Both the position numbers and the translations under genes were made by a program. A DNA stretch of 64,000 nt from Cladorhizidae sp. MBARI D1340-BT2 (taxonomy: Eukaryota > Porifera > Demospongiae > Poecilosclerida > Cladorhizidae), in assembly GCA_028752905.1 (NCBI GenBank), contig JAQNBH010000005.1, positions 4,207,812-4,271,811 on the forward strand. Reading direction: 5' to 3'. This document shows positions 26,601 to 36,500 of this stretch, piece after piece. The notes below the pieces were generated by a model. It did not search any database. It was not told where the DNA came from and saw only the letters and a list, made by a program, of their open reading frames with translations. Positions within the stretch are counted from its first letter, which is position 1; each line of letters starts with the position of its first letter.

Positions 26601-27299
26601 AAACTATATAGCAAACTTTGTTTATACTTGTTTATCCTGGACCCTGGCCCACCGTGCGCTTAATTTTTGATTTCTTATGTGCATGCGTGCATGTTTAGCT
26701 ATAAGTAGGACTTGGAAGTGGCACTGTGCTGGTGTGTGGCATCCGGTTAAATGTGCAGCCACCAGAGGATCGAGTTCAATTGTGTATTCTCTCCAGTGCT
26801 GTTCACCCTCATTTAGTGTTCCCTCCATTTGGATTTTTTTTTTTTTTAATTAAAAATTATTCACGGTGATCATTCAAGGAAATACTGTACATGTAACATG
26901 TAAATATAACGTATATTAGGCGGTGCTTTGCATGCATGGAGAGCGAGTGAATTAACGCAGAGCTGGCTCTATTTTTTAATTTTTTTATTTTTATCCTCCT
27001 CCTCCTTCTGTGGGTCAAGTGAAAGGCAACATACCTTATTAATATGTGATGTAACTTGGCGTGCTTGTACTGTTCTTTGTATTGTTTCAGGTATCTTGAA
27101 GCTGTTTCAGAATGATCTGTTGCAGTGCAGGTCCCTGGAGGAGCTAGGGCAGTTCTTAGGGAAGCTGCCTCTTATAAACTCAGATCTGTTCTTCCCTCAA
27201 ATAGAATCTGTTCACTTCACTGCTAAGAAATTCAAGCACATTTTGTTACAGGGACAGAGAAAACTTGCATCAGATTCATTTACCACACAAGTCTATTGA
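4270..27299 (+). CDS. TBC1D12/TBC1D14-type Rab GTPase-activating protein
   Basis: Ten exons: 4270-4744, 6736-7063, 7176-7265, 14406-14603, 15146-15315, 22520-22620, 23419-23604, 23974-24098, 25938-26041, 27091-27299. They total 1,986 nt (661 residues plus TGA), and every phase agrees; all introns are GT-AG. The start is the first ATG after an in-frame TAG at 4258-4260. Residues 1-300 are Ser/acidic-rich and low in conservation, about 300-363 form a charged Glu/Arg-rich coiled coil, and about 370-640 are the TBC domain, starting at DLWW and RGKVW. The catalytic pair is intact: IxxDxxR (Arg about 444) and YxQ (Gln about 480). Length and motif order match human TBC1D14 (693 aa) and TBC1D12. Family members bind RAB11-positive recycling endosomes and restrain autophagosome formation; TBC1D14 also works with the TRAPP complex. 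It is probably the single invertebrate ancestor of the two vertebrate paralogues. The gene spans 23 kb because its introns carry tandem arrays. Confidence 0.93.
5811..6155. repeat. Six irregular copies of a 50-75-bp unit
   Basis: The phrase CAGTCACATTACCTGTGAG recurs about six times at spacings between 50 and 75 bp, usually followed by AGTCCTAGATAGACTG and GTGTTTCCTATAACTT. The copies differ by insertions and deletions of the middle segment. Confidence 0.8.
6303..6735 (+). repeat. Extended polypyrimidine tract before exon 2 acceptor
   Basis: About 430 bp are almost entirely C and T on the + strand, made of CTCTCC, TCTTCC and CCCTCT words with rare purines. It runs into the acceptor CTACAG of the exon at 6736, so it acts as an unusually long polypyrimidine tract. 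It could also adopt triplex (H-DNA) structure. Confidence 0.75.
7450..9265. repeat. 46-bp/22-bp CCTAG-rich minisatellite
   Basis: From 7450 to about 8760 the array alternates half units built on CCTTACGGTACCCCTAGCTC and CCTTACAATAGGTCTAGTC (about 46 bp together). From about 8790 to 9260 it changes to a 22-bp unit, CCCCTAGCCCTAGCATTGCA. A 523-bp block is itself duplicated (see findings). Confidence 0.9.
9266..10057. repeat. Diverged dispersed repeat related to 18870-19060
   Basis: Segments around 9420-9650 share words with 18900-19060 (GGTATGTGCTGACTTGT; CTCTGCTGTTTGGTTT followed by GAGTT.TC.CCTGCCA..ATG.TGAAGG). Copies near 9420-9480, 9560-9640 and 9640-9760 look like diverged versions of the same module. 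It is probably an old mobile element family in this gene's introns; no ends or coding capacity were found. Confidence 0.4.
10058..10690. repeat. 34-bp minisatellite, about 19 copies
   Basis: Unit of 34 bp: CTAGCTAGCTATATCAACAT followed by CCAGCAACAAACTG. Copies are nearly identical, differing mainly at CCAGCAAC versus CCGGCAGC. The GCTAGCTAGC core is self-complementary. Confidence 0.95.
12150..12360. repeat. 40-bp tandem repeat, five copies
   Basis: Unit of about 40 bp: ACAGACCTCTGAGTGGACCA followed by GACCTCTATGCTACTACTCC, starting at about 12161, 12201, 12241, 12280 and 12320. Confidence 0.9.
12385..13803. repeat. 49-bp minisatellite, about 29 copies
   Basis: Unit of 49 bp: ACCACTGAAGGGCTCCAATG, TTCCATGGCACAGAACCACC, AGTCTCTCT. 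Variable sites (TTCCATGGCAC versus TTACATGGTAC; GGGCTCC versus GGACACC or GGGTACC) define sub-types that recur in blocks. 49 is not a multiple of 3, so the apparent proteins in this region shift frame. Confidence 0.95.
14406..14603 (+). CDS. TBC gene exon 4, coiled-coil segment
   Basis: This exon encodes residues about 298-363: a basic/acidic helix beginning [15 protein letters not shown] and ending [10 protein letters not shown]. The LPAK and ILPNW anchors match TBC1D14, where this segment lies just before the TBC domain. Acceptor CTCAG and donor GTGAGT are good. Confidence 0.92.
14667..15072. repeat. 51-bp minisatellite filling TBC intron 4
   Basis: The 542-bp intron between exons ending 14603 and starting 15146 is nearly all a 51-bp unit: CAGTTCTGCTCAGGATAGCA, TGTTCACTGATAGCTTTCTG, TGATTCCAAGT. 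There are about eight copies, one with an internal deletion. The unit is stop-free on both strands (17-residue periods), which explains matching open frames in both directions. Confidence 0.95.
15355..17130. repeat. 16-bp minisatellite, about 110 copies
   Basis: Unit of 16 bp, CATGACCAGCACTGTG, with common variants CATGGCCAGCACTGTG and GTACATGACC. It starts 40 bp after the donor at 15316. No frame on the minus strand contains a stop in the unit, giving three overlapping open frames of about 600 codons that are not genes. A higher-order block recurs 989 bp apart. Confidence 0.96.
17131..17860. other. AT-rich intron segment
   Basis: From about 17210 to 17450 the sequence is made of TTAATTAA and (ATT)n words. 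The rest (17450-17860) is unassigned. Confidence 0.5.
17861..18680. repeat. About 35-bp array with E-box-like CANNTG core
   Basis: The unit is approximately GCTAGCTCACGTGCTGTTTT followed by ATAATTAGAGCTA or ATAATTAGAATCAA. The central hexamer varies between CACGTG, CATGTG and CACATG, and each unit also has a GCTAGC palindrome. A block of about 313 bp (around 17930-18230) is repeated at about 18243-18540. Confidence 0.9.
18681..20549. other. Unassigned TBC intron segment
   Basis: The segment 18870-19060 is related to the dispersed repeat at 9266-10057. At 19659-19775 there is an imperfect inverted repeat (TTGCCATAGCACTGAGCATG near its left end, reverse match CATGCTCAG and GGCCATAGCAAC on the right). 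Just after it, an 80-codon acidic open frame starts with ATG at 19820; it has no recognisable domain and is left uncalled. Confidence 0.4.
20550..21405. repeat. 68-bp minisatellite, about 12 copies
   Basis: Unit of 68 bp: GATATTCTAGGCTAGGGTCA, GACTAAGGCTTAGGATATTC, CATGGCTAGAGTTAAGGCCG, AGGTGTGG. Internal halves resemble each other (GATATTCTAGGCTAGGG and GATATTCCATGGCTAGGG), so the unit probably arose by doubling of an approximately 34-bp ancestor. Confidence 0.93.
21615..22345. repeat. 58-bp GT-rich minisatellite, about 13 copies
   Basis: Unit of about 58 bp: GTGTGTGGCAGCACTGGACG, TCCCTGGTGTGTGTGTGTGC, TGTGTCATGTGCTAGGAG. It is followed by (GT)n and a pure G run at about 22371-22386. Confidence 0.93.
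22520..23604 (+). CDS. TBC catalytic exons (Arg and Gln fingers)
   Basis: Exon 22520-22620 ends the variable linker and carries the arginine-finger motif [11 protein letters not shown] (IxxDxxR). Exon 23419-23604 carries [17 protein letters not shown] (the YxQ glutamine finger) and the helix ending LAFFK. Both are clear matches to TBC1D14. The intron between them (22621-23418) is a CA-rich array, yet both splice sites (GATgtgagt and tttctagGGT) are strong and in phase 0. Having both catalytic residues predicts a competent GAP. Confidence 0.92.
22745..23350. repeat. 32-bp CA-rich minisatellite
   Basis: Unit of 32 bp, CCTCACCATCCCCACCACAA followed by CCAACACCACAT, with many deletions. It fills the intron between the two catalytic TBC exons. 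The + strand lacks G almost completely. Confidence 0.9.
24205..24812. repeat. 24-bp minisatellite with duplicated flank
   Basis: Unit of 24 bp, CTCTGGTTAATAAGCTCCTG TAGT, about 15 copies to 24556 and about six more at 24615-24755. A non-repeat flank (starting CATCTCAATAACAAGCACAT and including GGGCATTGGGTTGGGACATT) follows both blocks, 193 bp apart, so the array end and its flank were duplicated together. Confidence 0.93.
25055..25300. repeat. Dispersed repeat copy A
   Basis: About 245 bp beginning CATAACCTTTCTCCTCCTTA match 28544-28783 downstream of the gene with few differences, including TCCATCTCACTGGTCCTTCT and GAACTATTTTCTGATGCATG. This copy is in the intron between TBC exons 8 and 9. 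The rest of that intron (25301-25937) is unassigned. Confidence 0.85.
26042..27090. other. TBC last intron, no feature seen
   Basis: Unassigned sequence of about 1 kb with short AT-rich runs (poly-T at 26834-26846). No array and no recognisable exon. Confidence 0.5.
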
Positions 27300-28543
27300 A
27301 TTAGGATTGTCTTTATTTCATCTGAACATAAAAATATTTTCCGGGAAATATCGGTGATTGTTTTTATCTTGAATGAGTTGAAGGGTCGGGCAAGGAGGAA
27401 AGGAAGAGATATGAAATATGGAAGGGGAATATAGGAATTGATCGGGAAGGGTATACATCATGGTTTGATGATTAATGTTATGGAATAGCTTGGGTATATA
27501 GTAATAAGGGGCTCTAACATCAACCATAATTAGGTGGAATAAGGATTAATCTCTTAGAGTAAGTGGAGTGCCAGAATAACTGAACTCCGAACATCAAGCA
27601 CAAGGCTGGAATAATGGTAGAAATTTGCTCTCTCGACATTTTGAATGCATACTCTATAGTCTTTCAGTAAAGCTTCAGTAAAGCAATCCTAATGGGGATT
27701 CTGAGTACCAAACAATGCTTGAATAATAGTGAGACTTCTATATAGCAAGTAAATACTGGAATAATAGGAGACTCCTAATATCAATCATAATGCTGAGTAA
27801 TAGGGGGCTCCTATATAGAAGCCTAATACTGGAATAATAGGAGACTCCTAGCTGGAGCATAATAATAGAAAACTCCTGGAGCAATCCAAATGCTAGGATG
27901 ATAGAGGGAGAGGACCAACCAAACTCTAATGGAGGAAGTAGTTAAATGCTTGATTTGGTAACAGTTAGTCTAAACACCCTTTCTCTCTCCTGAATTCTCC
28001 TTGTGCTTTTATGAGAATCTTAAATTGTCCTACCTTCCTTGCCAAGACACTTGCAAAAACCTTGGCAACACAATTTTCCAAGGCTATACCCTTACAGTTG
28101 TTATTTCTAAATCTGCTTTTTGAATAAAGGTGCCACACTGTATGGCAACAAGCCTTTTCTAATACTTATGTTAAGCAAGCTTACCAATGACTCTCCATGG
28201 ATCATCATTCCATTTGATTTGACATAACATCAGAGTCGACAGCTTTCCCCCATCTCAATATTTCATAATCACAACTAGTTCATCCCACTATAGTCTTCAC
28301 AATCCCTCTGAAACTTCACCCCCTTCCATCAAGGTCGTCCATTACTTCCCCCCTCCCAAAGGTTTCCCATTTCTTATAGAACCTCTTCTCCAGTAGCTAC
28401 CCTTCTATATATCCTTGTCCTTCATTTTCACTAATCTTCATTTGTTTTTTCCCCTCCAAATTACAGCTTGTCCCACCTTGCTCCCTAATCCTCGTCACTG
28501 ACTCTTTCCTTAACCCCTTCTTCACCTTCCAAATTAGTTTATT
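27300..28543. other. TBC 3' flank
   Basis: Likely 3' UTR and intergenic sequence. A weak periodicity of phrases such as GGAATAATAGGAGACTCCTA (27700-27900) is present. The first canonical AATAAA seen downstream of the stop is at 28123-28128, about 820 bp away. No coding sequence was recognised. Confidence 0.4.
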
Positions 28544-28783
28544 CATAACCTTTCTCCTCCTTAGCTTCAACTCCATCTCACTGGTCCTTCTTGTTTTACT
28601 CTTCTTAGGCTCCTACAAGTTTATCTCCATCTCTGAATAGCCTCTTCCACCTCTGACAACCGACCACCCCTTTGCTTTTCTGTGATTATCTTCTTGCTTG
28701 AACTATTTTCTGATGCATGCTATATACCTTTTCATCTATTCCCCCACGTCAGCCACCCTCTCTTTCACTCACCCACTCAGTGA
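28544..28783. repeat. Dispersed repeat copy B
   Basis: Partner of 25055-25300, same orientation, about 3.5 kb apart. It differs by a small TATA insertion (GCATGCTATATACC versus GCATGCTACC) and scattered substitutions. Similarity ends abruptly on both sides. Confidence 0.85.
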
Positions 28784-30560
28784 AGGGTTTTTTGTCCTCT
28801 TCCCAGTCTCTATGTGTATACACCATCCATTTTCCTTTTTTACCTCGCTCTCGTATCCCATCCCTTCAAACAAGTAAGATTGTGATGCAACCTCGGTATA
28901 TACCCATCAGAATCCTCTAGGACCATTTCTGCTAGTGATAGACCTGATAATAATAGATAACGAGCAGGCTGTGCTCTTGACTTCCCCAAGGTCCATCCAT
29001 CTTTAAAGCAAGGCAGCTCATTCATTCTCTGTTGCAAATCCTCCAACTTGAGTGGAGACTTTGAGCTTAGAATAATAACATCATACTTGTGCCTTCCTAG
29101 AAGTAAGTAGAGCCTATGATAAGATGTTGGAGAGATGGACTGTGGGTGGATAAAGTGAGTCCATAGGGTGTGGAAGACAAGTTTGTCAAGAGTATGTAAA
29201 AGTTCGATGATGGTAAAAGGCTAATTAGAAGGATGTAATGGGAAGAGTTGGTGAAGGAAGTGAAGATCGATGGTGTTTGGTGCCGTGCATTACCAGATAC
29301 AACTGATGAATTATATTTGTAACTGACACTGGAGAAGAACTAACGAAGATGCTATATATATATATACATAGTTGAGGATTTCAATAAAGGAGGAAGTTTA
29401 AAGTTAATCATAGGAAGAGTAAGTGGTGATTAAGAATTATGGACATCAGGGATTGAGAAAATGAAAGCATTCAAGTACTTGGAATTTTGCATAGGAGATT
29501 GAAAGGAAACACAGTTGTTGAAGATTGTGGAGAAAGCAGAAGAGTGGTAGGTAGATTGGTCAAGTGAATGGCTTGGCAGAGGCTGAAAGAAGAAGGTGGC
29601 TAAGTAGCCTAGAACATGCACATGTGCTGGACAGGTAGCAGAGCATAGTATGAAGCTAGAGTTAAGCCAGGAGAGTTGGAAAGAAGGTTGCTGAGGAGTA
29701 TATAATACTGTGGCAGAAGTGGTGTGTTTGGCAATCTAGGGTGAAGAAAGCTGGAGAGAAGGAGAGAGGAGAAGAAAAGGAGACTCGAGGGCTGGAGGAA
29801 GGAAGGTTAATAAAGTTGGTAGCAAATAAGCTAAGATTAGATGGTGGGCGAAGTACCAACTTAATAAGCATGAGCTGAAGTTTAAAATGAAAATGAGTGA
29901 AATGGAAATGGGGAGGTTGAAGGAAACCAACAAGATTGATATAATGGAGCACAAGAGCAGTTTGGGATTGTAAAGTTTGACAGAGAAAGATAGGTATATA
30001 TGTACGGTCCATGAAAGGGTCTGAGAAATAAAAATGTGTTTCAGGCCGAGGAAGGAATTGGCGAAAAACTGTCCATTCTTGTCAAAATGGGCACAGACTG
30101 TTGAAGAAGAATAAGAGGAGGTGCCAGCTATAACTATGTTTGCTGTGTGGTAGTGGAGAAGCAGAGATGTGGGGCACTTCTTAATTAATCGGGTGTAGAG
30201 AATTTGATCATGAAAGGAGACCACCACAGATAGCTGGAGTGAAACATGCTAATAAGTGGCTATGGGTATGGAGGGAGGTGCCATTATTGTTGGGAAGAAC
30301 ATAGAGGATGTGAGAGAGCATGTTGGAGAAGGTGGATGAATGCTCTATGAATCGGACAAGGAAGTGGTGGTGAAAAAAAGATAAAGGAATTGCTGGACAG
30401 TTGGGTATGCTCACTAAAAGGATGTGTTATCCCCTTTCCCCTCTTCATTAAAACATGGTATATAGTATATCTGGTATTTTTAAATTATTATTATTTTATA
30501 TACAACAAAAAAAATTTTGTTTACAAAAAATACACTAAAAACTAATGACAAGTCCAACTC
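28784..30560. other. Purine-rich intergenic segment
   Basis: From about 29080 to 30415 the + strand is rich in A and G, giving Ser/Leu/Pro-rich spurious open frames on the minus strand (for example 29736-30227). Some words look like decayed retroelement coding sequence on the + strand, but no motif could be supported. Confidence 0.35.
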
Positions 30561-30940
30561 CCGACTGACTCTAAAACAGACAAGGCATTTTTCTGCTGGA
30601 CTGCAACTGAGAGATGCTGAAGGAGGTGAACACGGGCATTCCCCTCACCCCAGTTATTTGTCTTATCCTGAGGCTAAGTTCTTTCAGGAAAGCCATCGAC
30701 CTGTTCCTGATGACCCCCAATGACTCGGCCACAAAAAAGTGGCAAGGATCTAGGCTGCATACTTGGCCATTTCCCCCCTTCTCATTCATAGCAGCCACAG
30801 CTCCAGCACTACTCACTGCTGCATCCTGATATGACTAGGAAAACGAATCGGGACAGGTTGTATCCACACCAGTTGCTTGCCATTCTTCCCTGGACCATGG
30901 TTACCCCATCAGGCCTTTTCCCATCAGAATGTTTGTTAGC
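30561..30940 (-). pseudogene. Decayed retroelement ORF fragment
   Basis: Read on the minus strand in three shifting frames, the segment shows HSDGKRPDGVT, then VDTTCPDSFS, SSAGAVAAM, LDPCHFF, ESLGVI, MAFLKELSLRIRQITG, and, after a frameshift, LLQHLSVAVQQKNALSVLES. I recall this order from the C-terminal part of long retroelement polyproteins that follow a reverse transcriptase in many marine invertebrate genomes (typical form: GKRPDGVT, CPDT, FLKELGRRI, LLQRLSVAVQRGNA). At least two frameshifts and an in-frame stop show that it is dead. No reverse transcriptase domain is visible next to it. Confidence 0.5.
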
Positions 30941-31279
30941 ACAGTCAGTTTCACATTATAGTATATGTGCACTATGATGCACCTGATGAGCTCAACAATT
31001 ATCATATCAAAAATGCTGGAATAATAGTAGACTCCTCATCAAGCATAATACTGTAATGACAGGTGACTTCTAACATCAGGCATAATGATGGATGATAAGG
31101 TGTGTATAATGGGAGACTGATTAGCAAGCATAACTGGAATAATAAGGAAACTATATAATATGTAGTATCATATGATATGGTCTATGGATGGGTTGTTTTG
31201 GATGGGTTGTTTTTGTTGACAATTTACTCCTTGTGTTTTAAAGTTCCATGTTCCCTATATTATATATAGCATGCTGTGA

Positions 31280-31660
<381 letters not shown>

Positions 31661-31879
31661 TACATAATTTTTAATTTAATTATTATAGTATTTCAATTTT
31701 AATTTAATTATTACAGTATTTCAATTTTAATTAATTTAATTCTAATTTAATGTTTGTGGCAGACTCCATCAACACTGAAGTACTTTGTTGTATATATCCA
31801 TAGTAATGTGTATATTTTTTGTTAATTAAGTATATAATAATAATAAAATAATAATATTGAAATATCATTCAACTCTGCT

Positions 31880-32560
31880 ATGCTAAGAATGTTTGCTGAC
31901 AACATCAACTACTACAAGCCAATCTTTGCAATGAAGATCTGTCACCTTGCAGTTGGATGTTCAGCTCATCTCAAGACTTGAGACTTAACTGGTGTTCTCC
32001 AGAAGCCATCAACACTTTCATTGTAAATTGATGACACTCCCATTCCACAGATGACACTCTGCTCACTTGGATGGTCATCTTGGGAAACCTCACCTGGTTT
32101 GCCCACATCACTCTAGTGGGCTGCAAGTTGAAGAAACTTATAGGGTTTATTTACTGCCCATTTCAGCCTGGCGAAGAAGAAGTGTCTTCTTTCTGTGTAG
32201 AGCCCTTGTTCTTTCAAACCTAGATTATGGGATATGCATCTGGGATTCTTAGCAGGACAAGTACATTGATCAACTTGAGAGCAGCCATTCCTTTGCTGAG
32301 TAAGAGCTGGGATGGGCTTCCCTCTCCTCTTGCAGGTAACCAAAAACTATATTTGTGTTGTAGCATTGTATGTGGTAAATCATTCCTTCCCTCTTCTGTT
32401 TCACCTCATCCCTCACTCTCTGTATGTCATGTTAATCCTTATCCATTTTTTCAGCTTTATGCCGAAGCCAACCACCATCATTTTTCTTAGTGTAAATTTC
32501 CACTCAAACTTAGCCGGTTAAACACACTCAAAATCACAGTCTCCTAGATTACCGTTGGTG
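31880..32560 (+). pseudogene. CR1/L2-like non-LTR reverse transcriptase remnant
   Basis: The + strand reads, with several frameshifts, through the last third of a CR1/L2-type reverse transcriptase and its tail. Recognisable pieces in order are MFADNINYYKPI (the FADD catalytic box, second Asp changed to Asn), LDVQLIS, LKKLIGFIY, RALVLSNLDYGICIWDS, DKYIDQLESSHSFA, and a tail with HPSLS and NPYPFFQ. The matching consensus elements (F-A-D-D, ARKLLGFIY, YKSLVLPHLEYCSQVWDP, I-E-Q-VQRRFT) are from family knowledge. Stops and frameshifts, plus the damaged catalytic box, show it is inactive and 5'-truncated, as expected for an old LINE insertion. Confidence 0.65.
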
Positions 32561-32839
32561 ACTCTTTTGTATGTACCTTAGATTTTCTGCGTATTCATTT
32601 TCGTTCTTCATTTTCCTTTTCTGCTATATATCTTAATATTAGCCAAGGCTATATATATAGTTGGTGTGTCCTATTGCAGTGCTTTCAATCTATAGAGAAA
32701 AAATGGAAGACAAAATTAATTAATTATTAAGATAACAAGAACAGCAACAAAAACAACAATGATCAACACTAGTAGCAACAACAATGATCAACACTAGTAG
32801 CAACAACAACAATAATAATAGATGCACTTCCACGACTCT

Positions 32840-33120
32840 AGTTATTGTTGTTGTTATTGTATTGTGATTATTATTATTGTGATTGTAGTGATTGTATTGT
32901 TATTGTTGTTATTATTGTTGGTATTATTGTTGTTCTTGTTATTGCTGCTGGTTTTTGTTGTTGTTGTCATTGTTGTCATTGTTTTTGTTGTTATCGTCAT
33001 TAATTTATTATTATCATTATTATTATTATATTATATTTATTATCATTATTATTATTATTATATTGATTATCATAATTAATTATCATAATGATAATCATAT
33101 TATTTATTTCGTATTATAAT
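32840..33120. repeat. (TTG/ATT)n trinucleotide tract
   Basis: TTG/GTT and ATT/TTA triplets make up most of this 280-bp stretch upstream of RAD50. Its valine/leucine/isoleucine open frames are artefacts. Confidence 0.85.
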
Positions 33121-33409
33121 TATTAGTTTTACCCCCAAATTTTTATTAGTCATCACTAGGGAATCAACAAGAACCCAGAGTTCCCACGCTGGACAGCAAC
33201 AACTGAGGGAACATGGTTTATCCATCTCGTCTTTGTGGCCACCTAGCTATATAACTCACGAAGAAAGAAAAAAAGGAAAAAACAAGGTAATTCCGTAGGA
33301 GTTTCAGTGCTTTCCCTGCCCCACCCCCTCCAAGAATGCGGCACAGACGGGAACGGGATTGAACGCGCCATAATTGCGGGTTTGCACATGGCAACAAGAT
33401 AGTAAAGAA

Positions 33410-33575
33410 ATGGCTTCAAACATGTCTTCTGATGAAGAAGAGGAACCTGATCTGGAAGAAACTGGTGGGACATCAATAGCTGCAGTTCCCAAAATTGGCG
33501 CCGAGCTAGTACCAGCTTGCCGTACTCCAGGCAGGGAGTTCGCCATGTCCTCCATAGACAAGCTTCTGATTCAAG
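33410..33575 (+). CDS. RAD50 exon 1 with possible N-terminal extension
   Basis: Two in-frame starts are possible. ATG at 33545 (context GCCATGT) begins [11 protein letters not shown], which aligns with human MSRIEKMSILG at exactly the same distance from the Walker A motif. ATG at 33410 (GAAATGG) would add 45 acidic residues (about MASNMSSDEEEEPDLEE, then TPGREFA). Donor CAAG/GTAGCT at 33575 is phase 1. The conserved start is preferred for the model; the longer form is plausible because the frame is open and its ATG context is strong. Confidence 0.8.
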
Positions 33576-36500
33576 GTAGCTACTCAGGCAGCGTTATACC
33601 CAGTGATAAAATATTTGCTGAGTGAAGTACACCCTCATTTAGGAGTAATTTGCTGTGCATGGTCATGTTTGCCTTTCATATAATTGACTTGTTGCAAATA
33701 TGAATGAGCTGCCATCCATTATATGAACTATCCCGCCTAAAATAGACCCTTGAGCACAATGTGTATACTTCAAGTCTACTAAAGTCTCTGCAGAGTTCAA
33801 CCTATGAGAATCCAAAAGAATTTTCAGTACAGCTAGAGACTTTTCTTGTGCGTTCCAGCACTCCTATGTCAAGAGATGATTCTAGGTTAGAATTTTATGT
33901 CATAGATGATGGCCAGTATCACTAGGAAGGTACTGCTAAACACTTTAGTGTGTTCCCAGTAGCTGTTTTCATGGTGGACTTGTTTGGAAGTATGTTTTCA
34001 TATGCCAAACAACTTTGACCTTACAAAGGTTTGTCTTCTAATTGATGCCAACATTTAAACCAAATTCTTTGATGTTCGTCTGTTCGTCAGGGCGAATAAA
34101 AAAAACACACGCAATGCGCTTGTATTCACTTGCAACACATTTTACATGAAACGCACGTGATCCATGATCCATCTGAATGCACCTGATTCATGATCCATCT
34201 GAATGCACCTGGATTCATGATCCATCTGAATGCACCTGATTCATGATCCATCTGAATGCACGGGATCCATGATCCATCTGAATGCACCTGATCCATGATC
34301 CATCTGAATGCACCTGATTCATGATCCATCTGAATGTACCTGATCCATGATCCATCTGAATGTACCTGATCCATGATCCATCTGAATGCACCTGATTCAT
34401 GATCCATCTGAATGTACCTGATCCATGATCCATCTGAATGCACCAGATCCATTATCCATCTGAATGCACCTGATTCATGATCCATCTGAATGCACATGAT
34501 CATGATCTGTCTGAATGCTATCCAGCATGCTAAACATCACAAAACTAATGATGGGTGTAGTTTCATGTTGCATTATCTTGCGAGTCACTAAATAAAATAG
34601 CTCAAGCCCTACACTTTGACTAAAGTGGTGATGCTTAGGTATAAGATGGATGGTATAAGATGGATGGTATAAGATGGATGGTATAAGATGGATGGTATAA
34701 GATGGATGGTATAAGATGGATGGTATAAGATGGATGGTATAAGATGGATGGTATAAGATGGATGGTATAAGATGGATGGTATAGATGGATGGTATAAGAT
34801 GGATGGTATAAGATGGATGGATGGTATAAGATGGATGGTATAAGATGGATGGTATAAGATGGATGGTATAAGATGGATGGTATAAGATGGATGGTATAAG
34901 ATGGATGGTATAAGATGGATGGTATAAGATGGATGGTATAGATGGATGGTATAAGATGGATGGTATAAGATGGATGGTATAAGATGGATGGTATAAGATG
35001 GATGTGCAGCATCTCCTTCACATTTTCAAATCGGGCCAACTCCTAACTTGAAGGTCTCAGCTCACCAGGGTCAAGGATAAATTACCATCTACCATGAGCT
35101 CCAGTTGCCAGTTGCGGGAAGCAAGATGAGGTGGGTCAAGGAGCATGCAGGAAGGGAAATGTGCCAGCACAGAGCAGAGTGGGAACACCACACCACCCAA
35201 TCTTGTAGCGAGAGAGCCAACAAATGAGGTGCACAACATCTTACTCCTACTAGCCCTAGCCCTAGCCCTAGCTTTAGCCCTAGCTTTAGCCCTAGCTTTA
35301 GCCCTAGCCCTAGCCCTAGCCCTAGCTTTAGCCCTAGCCCCAGCACTTCAATTGAGAAATTGAGATGCATTAGGGCTGGAGCTGCCTGATTGCTGGGTCT
35401 CAACTGTCAAGACCATGCAGTCAAAGCCTCTCCCAGCAATATCTGTCTGATATGTTCCTGTGCTCACTCACTTGAGCAGTCAGACATCGTGTGAATCACG
35501 TGTGGAACGTGTTGCCGCAAAAATCATTGCATTTGTGTTCAGGTTCTTTTTTCCCCCATTGGCCCTGATGAAGACCGAAGCATTGGTTGAAATGCTGGCC
35601 CTGATGAAGACCGAAGCATTGGTTGAAATGCTGGCCCTGATGAAGACTGAAGCATTGGTTGAAATGCTGGCCATGATGAAGACAAGCATTGGTTGAAATG
35701 CTGGCCCTGATGAAGACAAGCATTGGTTGAAATGCTGGCCCTGATGAAGACAAGCATTGGTTGAAATGCTGGCCCTGATGAAGGCAAGGATTGGTTGAAA
35801 TGCTGGCCCTGATGAAGACTGAAGCATTGGTTGAAATGCTGGCCCTGATGAAGACTGAAGCATTGGTTGAAATACTGGCCCTGATGAAGACTGAAGCATT
35901 GGTTGAAATGCTGGCCCTGATGAAGACGGAAGCATTGGTTGAAATGCTGGCCCTGATGAAGACTGAAGCATTGGTTGAAATGCTGGCCCTGATGAAGACC
36001 GAAGCATTGGTTTAAATGCTGGCCCTGATGAAGACTGAAGCATTGGTTGAAATGCTGGCCCTGATGAAGACCGAAGCATTGGTTTAAATGCTGGCCCTGA
36101 TGAAGACTGAAGCATTGGTTGAAATGCTGGCCCTGATGAAGACAAGCATTGGTTGAAATGCTGGCCCTGATGAAGACCGAAGAAATGTTGGCATAAAGAA
36201 AATAACCTTCGGTACATTTTATTAAGTAGCTAAAACCACCACTTCCAACCTTAATTGTTGAACGTCTCGCAAAACTTGGAGCATTCACTTTACATGACTG
36301 ATTAACATGACTAAGAACAACACATGACTGTGGAAAGACATGGCTAAAGGCAACAGGCCCCTGCGTACACATGACTGTGGGAGACATGGCTAAAGGCAAC
36401 TGCTTACACATGACTGTGGGGAGACATGGCTAAAGGCAACAAGCCCCTGCATACACATGACTGTGGGAGACATGGCTAAAGGTAACAAGCCCCCTGCTTA

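Noticed and set aside
29736..30227. 163-codon minus-strand open frame
   Set aside because: Arises from the purine-rich + strand (pyrimidine codons); no motif.
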